A stretch of 5,402 bases of DNA from NCBI GenBank assembly GCA_900553155.1, contig USCM01000144.1, positions 1-5,402 of the forward strand, given 5' to 3'. Position 1 is the first letter of the stretch, and every line of letters begins with the position of its first letter. The position numbers and the translations under genes are program-made. This stretch comes from an uncultured Prevotella sp. GTDB lineage: Bacteria; Bacteroidota; Bacteroidia; Bacteroidales; Bacteroidaceae. The notes beneath the pieces are model-generated. The model searched no databases. It was not told the origin of the DNA and saw nothing but the letters and a program-made list of their open reading frames with translations. Positions 1-5,402 of the stretch are shown here, one piece after another.

Positions 1-3000
1 GTAGATGCAGGCGGGCACGGGTCATTGCCACATTCAGCTTGCGGTCTATCACCATTCCGTCTTCCTCAAACACGTTGTTGGTAAGGAAGTTGAGCTGGTT
101 GGGCTGCTGAACGGTGAAGCCGTAAATGATGTAGTCGCGCTGACTGCCCTGGTATCTTTCCACAGTGTCAATGGTGATGTTGTGGAGTGGGGCGATGTCC
201 GAGCGGTCTATGGCATTGCGCACGGTGGCAATTTGGTTGCGGTAAGGCACGATGACGCCTACCGTCTGATTCTCGTCGAACGATTCTTTAGTAAGATGGT
301 ATATCTCTACAACCGTTGCCGCAATCATTTCTGCCTCTATATAGTTGGTCTTTACCGATGCTGATATCCTTGGCTTTTGCGCCGCAACGAAAGCAAGGCG
401 TCGCATAGTGAGCAATTGTATAATGCCATTAGCTGCACACGATGTGCTGCAAGGCAGTGTTTGGTGCTGCAATGGCACTACGGCGAGGCGGTTGCCGTAG
501 AAGGCATAGTTGGCAAACTCGGCTATAGTCTGGTGCATTCTGCCCTGTCGGGTTAGCATATAGACATAGTGTGGGTCGTAGCCGGTATCAGTTTTGAAGC
601 CAAGCAACAGGCGCTCGAAGAGCGACAGGCGGCAGTCGGTAAGGCCGATGTCGCGCAGCAGGGGATTATCTACATACGATTCGTCCACCGTTTGCTGTAC
701 AACGGCAGGCAGCTGCTTGTGGTCGCCAATAAGTACGAAGCGTTCGATGGCGTTGCGACCGCCTGATGTGGCACTGAGCAGGGCTATGAGATGAGGCTCG
801 AGAATTTGCGACGACTCGTCGATTATCGCCAAGTCGAAGTGCTTAATCTTAAAGAGGTGTATGTTGGCGTTTAGAGCTGCCGTTGTTGCGCAGAACACAC
901 GCATATTGCTAATCACTTCCTTTACTTCTCGTGCTGTGCCACACTGTGCCACACGGTTGCCGAGAAGGTGGTTGTGGTAAGCCTCGTCGCAGTTGAGTTC
1001 GGAGCCAATGCGCAGAAAGTCGATGTCGCTCTCCACCAGCTTTGAGCATATCTCGTCCACTGCCCTGTTGGTGTACGACAGGAGTATTACGTTGGAGTGG
1101 GGGTCGGTAAGCTCCTCCTTTAGGATGTTAAGCAGTCCGAACGATGTCTTGCCGGTGCCGGGAGGTCCTATGACAAGGAAGAGGTCGCGTGATTGTTTGG
1201 CTCGCTCAACGAGAGTGTTGAAGTGGCCATAGTCGCCGTGTATGTGGATATGCTCGTCTATTGTAGGCTTGCGCTGGCTAAGAATAAGGTCTCGACGCTC
1301 CTTTGATGCCGAGAGGAAGCTGTGCAATCCACTATACAGGGCACGCGCAGACGACTCGAACATATCGTGCTCTATTGCCCAGAATGTGCCTTCGGGTACG
1401 TCGAATACCTGCTTGTCGGTTTGCGAGTTGCGCAGCACAACCTCCACCCCCATTGTCGTTATCTCCTTTATGGATGCACGGTTGACCATCTGTGCGCAGG
1501 CGTTAGGCACTGCATCCTGCTTGTAAGGATAAAGGATAATGATGTCGCCCTTGCGGAAGTTGGATGTGTCGGCAGATTGTTCGGCAGCAAACTTCAACTT
1601 AAGACTCTCCACCATTCCGTCGTTGTTCTGCCCGAATTGCTCTATTGTAAGTTCCTCGTAAATGTTGCCTGCAGCCCGTTTGTCCTCAATAGTGTCGAGC
1701 CAGATGGCGGCAAATCCACTGTCGTCCTTGGTTTTGTTGCCCACCTTTGATAGTAGATGCTCACGCTCTACAAACTGCAGGAACCTGAAGTAGTATGCCC
1801 GTTCGAGGTCGGTGGCATCGTGTATGGGGGTAAGCAAGCGCTCCAGCTCGGGGCGGGTCCACTCTTCCCATAGTCTGCCAGATACCCCCTTGCGGTTGAG
1901 CATCTCCGGGGTAAGGCTCTCCAGTACATTTATACCTTTGTTGCCCTGTGTAAGGTCGCACCATGTAAGGAGGTTGCGCATGCGTATGGCACGCAGTGTG
2001 AGTTCCGGAAGATTGGCTATCGACACCAATCCCTCGGTGTATTTGGAGTAGAGCAGCATAAAGTGGCGCAGCTCGTCGGAGTGTTTCTTGAACTCGTAGT
2101 TGAACAGCGCACGGTAAAGCGACAACTGAACAAGATGCTTCTCTTGCGGAACAGGTCGGTTGGGGTTGTATTCGGGTGATGAAAAGGGTACGAATTCGCC
2201 CTTGCCAGATTTCTGCTCGATAATGGTTGTGTGTCCGTCCTTATCATGAAGAAAGTCCAAGCGGCCTTGAATGCCCAACACATCGCTGAAGAAAGTAGGC
2301 TCGAGTACCACCGCCTTAGGGTCGTATTCGTCTACCTCCTTAGGCAAGTCGGTACCAATGAGCTTCTGTATGTTGCGTTTCTGCGAGCGTGCGTCCTGGT
2401 AAAACTTCTGCACTGTAGACTGGTCGTTCATGTCATCGCACGATGTAAGGCTAATGGTGTTGGTCTTGAAAAACTCCATTACGCCCTCACCGAACGACAC
2501 GTCACGATTGTGGACGGTGTCGTCCAGGAAACGTCCGGCAAGATTACCGAGATGGATATGCACGGTATTGGCTTGCGGTTTCATGCGGTTCACCATATTG
2601 ACGTAAGGCGACTCGGCGTATGTCTCGAAGCATGAAGCTATTGTGGTAATGTCGATAAGATAGTCGGGCTCGTATATTATAAGCTCAGGCATACACACAT
2701 CGTCCTCCATACGTATGCGCACAAGGTTAAGTTGGGAGCCTTTGGATAGAATCTGTTTGAGGTAGGTCCAGTCGCCCTTGCCGTTATGTGTTAGGTATCG
2801 GTTCTGTGGTCCGTAGCAAATCTTCAGTTCCGAAGTGTTCATCTCTTCTGTGGCATAGATATACTCGTCGTCCCATGAAGCGACAATGCAGCGCAATAGG
2901 TTTATGTCGAACTTGCTCCAACGGCTTTTTCGGTCTTTCTTCGGAAAGTGCTTGGCAAGCGATTGCGGTATGGATATGTCGCCATTGATGCCAGCCACAA

Positions 3001-3346
3001 GCAAAGCAACCGCCTTGACATCGTGCGGCAGCGACTTCTCAAGTTCTTCGTTACTGGTATTGTGTATACGCTCGAGCATCTTGCGTGTGTCGTGTATAAG
3101 GATAGCGTTCTCTGTCGGAATGTTGTGCTGCTTGACAAGATAGTCGAGCTTGGCAAACATTCCGATGAAGTTGATGCTGTTGTGGGCAATAGCCTGGTTC
3201 ACCACGCGCTTGAAGATATCTCGCAGTATGGTGAATTTCTCGCGTATGGGGAAGTCGGCTGCACAAACATCCTCCAATTGGTCGAAGAAGGATATGGCGC
3301 AGTCGGCTGTATAGCCTATATTCTCGTTTATATTGTTATGTTCCAT
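1..3346 (-). CDS. Dna2-like PD-(D/E)XK nuclease / superfamily 1 helicase, C-terminus cut by window edge
   Basis: Seen: the frame is open without a stop for 1115 codons from ATG 3346 down to position 2. Residues 1-255 match no domain I know. A Cas4/RecB/Dna2-type nuclease follows: GNLAGRFLDD (267-276, motif I region), GRLD (D364), EQK (E377, K379), and QLSLY (Q407, Y411), which fits the QxxxY motif. NFRKGD at about 596 begins a probable beta-barrel. Helicase motifs: Walker A GPPGTGKT (727-734), DESSQ (843-847), GDHKQLP (874-880), QGRMH (934-938), TIDTVERYQG (1058-1067), NVAMTRARL (1105-1113). Family knowledge: Upf1/Dna2 enzymes are 5'-to-3' ATP-dependent helicases, and Dna2 trims flaps and resects DNA ends. 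A cytosolic DNA repair or replication role is inferred; nucleic-acid defence is an alternative. The cysteine set of the Dna2 Fe-S cluster is not apparent. ATG 3346 is chosen because the in-frame ATG at 3400 lies upstream of the likely promoter. Probably only a few dozen residues are missing. Confidence 0.93.
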   Translation of the reverse strand, partial: MEHNNINENIGYTADCAISFFDQLEDVCAADFPIREKFTILRDIFKRVVNQAIAHNSINFIGMFAKLDYLVKQHNIPTENAILIHDTRKMLERIHNTSNEELEKSLPHDVKAVALLVAGINGDISIPQSLAKHFPKKDRKSRWSKFDINLLRCIVASWDDEYIYATEEMNTSELKICYGPQNRYLTHNGKGDWTYLKQILSKGSQLNLVRIRMEDDVCMPELIIYEPDYLIDITTIASCFETYAESPYVNMVNRMKPQANTVHIHLGNLAGRFLDDTVHNRDVSFGEGVMEFFKTNTISLTSCDDMNDQSTVQKFYQDARSQKRNIQKLIGTDLPKEVDEYDPKAVVLEPTFFSDVLGIQGRLDFLHDKDGHTTIIEQKSGKGEFVPFSSPEYNPNRPVPQEKHLVQLSLYRALFNYEFKKHSDELRHFMLLYSKYTEGLVSIANLPELTLRAIRMRNLLTWCDLTQGNKGINVLESLTPEMLNRKGVSGRLWEEWTRPELERLLTPIHDATDLERAYYFRFLQFVEREHLLSKVGNKTKDDSGFAAIWLDTIEDKRAAGNIYEELTIEQFGQNNDGMVESLKLKFAAEQSADTSNFRKGDIIILYPYKQDAVPNACAQMVNRASIKEITTMGVEVVLRNSQTDKQVFDVPEGTFWAIEHDMFESSARALYSGLHSFLSASKERRDLILSQRKPTIDEHIHIHGDYGHFNTLVERAKQSRDLFLVIGPPGTGKTSFGLLNILKEELTDPHSNVILLSYTNRAVDEICSKLVESDIDFLRIGSELNCDEAYHNHLLGNRVAQCGTAREVKEVISNMRVFCATTAALNANIHLFKIKHFDLAIIDESSQILEPHLIALLSATSGGRNAIERFVLIGDHKQLPAVVQQTVDESYVDNPLLRDIGLTDCRLSLFERLLLGFKTDTGYDPHYVYMLTRQGRMHQTIAEFANYAFYGNRLAVVPLQHQTLPCSTSCAANGIIQLLTMRRLAFVAAQKPRISASVKTNYIEAEMIAATVVEIYHLTKESFDENQTVGVIVPYRNQIATVRNAIDRSDIAPLHNITIDTVERYQGSQRDYIIYGFTVQQPNQLNFLTNNVFEEDGMVIDRKLNVAMTRARLHL

Positions 3347-3355
3347 TTCTGTATG

Positions 3356-3387
3356 CAAAGGTAGTGCAAAGCTAAGACAAGTCAAAA
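3356..3387 (-). promoter_or_regulatory. Bacteroidetes-type promoter of the nuclease-helicase gene
   Basis: On the minus strand the -7 box TACCTTTG (3363 to 3356) matches TAnnTTTG exactly. A TTTTG -33 element (3387 to 3383) precedes it with a 19-base spacer, which is the expected geometry. The box ends only 9 bases before ATG 3346, so the leader would be a few bases long and cannot carry a ribosome binding site. A second TAnnTTTG match, TAGCTTTG (3374 to 3367), lies 11 bp upstream but has no TTG at the right distance. The consensus is established for Bacteroides; its use here is inferred from the match. Confidence 0.75.
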
Positions 3388-3460
3388 TACATAAGTCCAT
3401 TTTTCTAAATCTTATAACCTTTCTCCTTAAATATATAACATAATATAGAATAAAAAGCGC

Positions 3461-3468
3461 TAACTTTG
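3461..3468 (+). promoter_or_regulatory. -7 promoter box of the copper ATPase gene
   Basis: TAACTTTG matches the Bacteroidetes -7 consensus TAnnTTTG exactly. It ends 5 bases before ATG 3474, so transcription would start almost at the start codon and the mRNA would be leaderless or nearly so. No TTG is found about 19 bases upstream (around 3439-3441), where the sequence is AT-rich. The missing -33 element might mean dependence on an activator, for example a copper sensor; that is inference only. Confidence 0.65.
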
Positions 3469-3473
3469 CACCT

Positions 3474-5351
3474 ATGGAAAAGAAGATACTACCCGTATTG
3501 GGTATGGCATGTGCAGGATGCAGTGCCAACGTTGAGCGCAAGCTCAAGGCTATGGACGGAATAAAGAGTGTGTCGGTGTCGTTGCCCGGACGCACGGCAA
3601 TGGTGGAGTATGACGAAAAGGTTGTTACTCCTGCCGATATGAAGCGTGAGGTGGATGCTGCCGGCTTTGAACTGATAATAGATGAGGAGACACGGGTGGA
3701 TACGCTTGAGAAAAACTCGTATAGACTGTTGCTTCGCCGCACGGCATTGTCGTGGCTGTTTGCCCTGCTTACGATGTCGGTGTCGATGGGATGGCTCACT
3801 ATAGGCAATCAAGATGCTGCCAATCAGGTGTTGCTTATCATCTCCGTAATAAATATGGTTTATTGTGGACGCCAGTTTTATCTTAATGCTTGGCGTCTGC
3901 TTGTGCATCGTTCGGCAAATATGGACACCCTTGTGGCTATGTCCACGCTTATGTCGTTCGGTTTCAGTGTGTTCAATACCTTCTGGGGCGACTCGTTTTG
4001 GGGCTCACGTGGTATAGAGTGGCACACCTATTACGACGCTTCTGTCATGATAATAACTTTTGTGCTTACAGGCAGAGCACTCGAAGAGCGTGCAAAGAAG
4101 TCGACGGCTTCGGCAATACGGACACTTATTGGACTTGTACCGCGTATGGCTCATATCGTATGTAATGGAGAGGTGACAGATGTACCGCTTGCTGCAGTTG
4201 CCGTTGGCGATGTGGTTGAGGTGCGCAAAGGAGAGAAGATACCTGTCGATGGCACCGTATGCGAAGGCACAGGCTATGTGGACGAGTCGATGATATCTGG
4301 CGAACCGGTACCCGTAAGCAAAACCTCTGCAGCCCGTGTGCTTGCCGGAACAATAGTAAGCGAGGGTACATTGCGCTTTCGTGCCGAACAAGTGGGGCAG
4401 CGTACAATGCTTGCCAACATCATACGTATGGTGCAGGAGGCGCAAGGCTCCAAAGCCCCGGTGCAGCGATTGGTAGACAAGGTGGCATTAGTTTTTGTGC
4501 CATGTGTGTTGGCTGTGTCGGTAATGACGTTCGCTTTATGGCTCTTGATTGGCGGCGAGACAGTATTGCCGCAGGCTCTCTTGTCGGCTATATCGGTGTT
4601 GGTGATAGCTTGTCCTTGCGCAATGGGGCTTGCCACTCCTACAGCACTGATGGTTGGTATAGGCAAGGCGGCGCAATGTGGCATACTTGTAAAGGATGCT
4701 ACGGCTGTAGAACAAATGTGCAAGGTGGATGCTTTGGTTATAGACAAGACTGGTACGCTAACAATACCAAATAAGGATGTAGATTTTAAATCGAATGAGG
4801 AGATTGCTCTTGAAGACCGTGAGCAACTTAAGCCTCATGCTTCAGAGGCTATCGCAATGTTGAAACAACGTGGCATTGAAGTGTGGATGATGAGCGGCGA
4901 CACAGAAGAAGCTGCAGCCTACTGGGCTAAAAAGGCTGGTATCGACCATTGGAAGAGTCGTTGTTTGCCACAGGATAAAGAAGATATTGTACGTCAATTA
5001 CAATTGCAAGGCAGAAAGGTGGCAATGGTGGGCGATGGCATCAACGACTCGCAGGCTCTTGCCCTTGCTGATGTCAGCATAGCCATGGCACGTGGCCAGG
5101 TTACGCTCATGGGCGACGATCTGCGCCGCATATCCGATGCTTGTCGTCTGTCGCACAACACAGTAGGTATGATACGTCAAAATCTGTTTTGGGCATTTGT
5201 GTATAATATAGTATGCATACCTTTGGCAGCTGGTGCACTGCGCCTGTTTGGTGTCGACTTCCAGATAACACCAATGTGGGCAAGTGCGCTAATGGCGATG
5301 TCGAGCGTAAGCGTTGTGACAAACAGTCTACGATTGAAGTATATAAACTAA
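3474..5351 (+). CDS. copA: Copper(I)-transporting P1B-1 ATPase lacking most of its nucleotide-binding domain
   Basis: By family, an inner-membrane pump exporting Cu(I) on ATP hydrolysis. Seen, in order: N-terminal heavy-metal domain (about 1-70) with GMACAGC (10-16); membrane segments near 91-110, 117-140, 151-171 and 188-203; actuator domain (about 215-330) with SGEP (275-278); segments near 337-360 and 368-392, the latter with CPC (380-382); phosphorylation site DKTGTLT (D424); SGD (474-476); LPQDK (K503); GDGIND (520-525); two last segments with N570, YN (577-578) and MAMSS (607-611). The CPC, YN and MxxSS set is the Cu(I) signature. Odd: only about 21 residues lie between DKTGTLT and the P-domain restart LKPHASEAI (452-460), where a domain of roughly 110-120 residues with an HP motif is usual. 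About 9 residues are also missing after SIAMARG (535-541). Family members are usually about 730 residues; this has 625. ATG 3474 fits the family N-terminus. Catalytic activity is doubtful as written. Confidence 0.9.
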   Translation: MEKKILPVLGMACAGCSANVERKLKAMDGIKSVSVSLPGRTAMVEYDEKVVTPADMKREVDAAGFELIIDEETRVDTLEKNSYRLLLRRTALSWLFALLTMSVSMGWLTIGNQDAANQVLLIISVINMVYCGRQFYLNAWRLLVHRSANMDTLVAMSTLMSFGFSVFNTFWGDSFWGSRGIEWHTYYDASVMIITFVLTGRALEERAKKSTASAIRTLIGLVPRMAHIVCNGEVTDVPLAAVAVGDVVEVRKGEKIPVDGTVCEGTGYVDESMISGEPVPVSKTSAARVLAGTIVSEGTLRFRAEQVGQRTMLANIIRMVQEAQGSKAPVQRLVDKVALVFVPCVLAVSVMTFALWLLIGGETVLPQALLSAISVLVIACPCAMGLATPTALMVGIGKAAQCGILVKDATAVEQMCKVDALVIDKTGTLTIPNKDVDFKSNEEIALEDREQLKPHASEAIAMLKQRGIEVWMMSGDTEEAAAYWAKKAGIDHWKSRCLPQDKEDIVRQLQLQGRKVAMVGDGINDSQALALADVSIAMARGQVTLMGDDLRRISDACRLSHNTVGMIRQNLFWAFVYNIVCIPLAAGALRLFGVDFQITPMWASALMAMSSVSVVTNSLRLKYIN

Positions 5352-5402
5352 GCTGATATATACTTTATCCGCTTTTAATAGGCTTTTATCTGCTTGGCAA
5401 CC
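5352..5402. other. 3' flank of copper ATPase gene, no feature seen
   Basis: These last 51 bases follow the TAA stop. They contain two short similar runs (gcttttaat and gcttttatc) but no hairpin followed by a T-tract that would support a terminator, and no open reading frame of note. A terminator or the next gene may lie beyond the edge. Confidence 0.4.

Larger units (their letters stand above)
3347..3473. other. Divergent intergenic region
   Basis: This 127-bp AT-rich stretch separates the two divergent genes and holds the promoter of each. Apart from those it contains a weak inverted repeat in AT-only context (TATAT, six-base spacer, ATATA; 3432-3447). That repeat lies just upstream of the copper ATPase promoter, where an activator or UP-like element would sit, but it is too simple to call an operator. 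No recognisable CueR or CopY box, riboswitch or small ORF was seen. An AGGAG on the minus strand lies too far from either candidate start to act as a ribosome binding site. Confidence 0.6.

Noticed and set aside
5..2635. Several plus-strand open frames of 60-142 codons across the left half (for example 5-364, 1322-1750, 2231-2635)
   Set aside because: They lie antisense to one continuous 1115-codon frame with all helicase motifs, their proteins resemble nothing known, and none has a promoter or start context.
3344..3400. Upstream in-frame ATG at 3400 as the helicase start
   Set aside because: It would add 18 residues encoded over the promoter boxes themselves and has no ribosome binding site at a usable distance. 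The added sequence could pass for a weak signal peptide, which makes no sense for a DNA-processing enzyme.
3432..3447. AT-only inverted repeat (TATAT/ATATA) as a copper-sensor operator
   Set aside because: Such repeats are expected by chance in AT-rich DNA, and it does not resemble known CueR or CopY sites.
3489..4747. Minus-strand open frames of 93-157 codons inside the copper ATPase
   Set aside because: They are antisense to a gene with unmistakable P-type ATPase motifs and have low-complexity, His/Tyr/Cys-rich compositions typical of shadow frames.
1..5402. CRISPR arrays, insertion sequences, tRNA/rRNA genes
   Set aside because: No regularly spaced repeats, terminal inverted repeats, transposase motifs or RNA gene signatures were found on either strand.
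5352..5402. Rho-independent terminator after the copper ATPase
   Set aside because: T-rich runs are present, but I could not find a GC-rich stem directly preceding them.

Overview
The window looks like a chromosomal piece from the Bacteroidales (Bacteroides/Prevotella-like). Both intergenic promoters match the Bacteroidetes -7 consensus TAnnTTTG, neither gene has a Shine-Dalgarno sequence at a normal distance, and both proteins read like Bacteroidales family members. The genus is inferred from style only, since no search could be run.

Layout: positions 1-3346 are one uninterrupted minus-strand reading frame of 1115 codons that runs off the left edge. It encodes a large Dna2-like protein, with a PD-(D/E)XK nuclease domain followed by a Upf1/Dna2-type superfamily 1 helicase. 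All helicase motifs through motif VI are present, so only the extreme C-terminus is missing. Positions 3347-3473 are an AT-rich 127-bp divergent intergenic region with a promoter facing each way. Both promoters lie so close to their start codons that both mRNAs should be nearly leaderless. Positions 3474-5351 encode a P1B-1 type (copper(I)) transporting ATPase of 625 residues. Positions 5352-5402 hold no gene or terminator that I can see.

The helicase-nuclease and the copper pump have no obvious functional link; they share only the divergent promoter region. The most unusual content is in the copper ATPase. It keeps the metal-binding domain, the membrane segments, the CPC motif, the actuator domain, the DKTGTLT phosphorylation site and GDGIND. 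However, the ATP-binding N domain that normally separates DKTGTLT from the rest of the P domain is replaced by a linker of about 21 residues. A second stretch of about 9 residues is missing from the P domain just after GDGIND. Both gaps are in frame. The gene may therefore be a decaying copper pump, or a member of an unusually reduced lineage of P-type ATPases.
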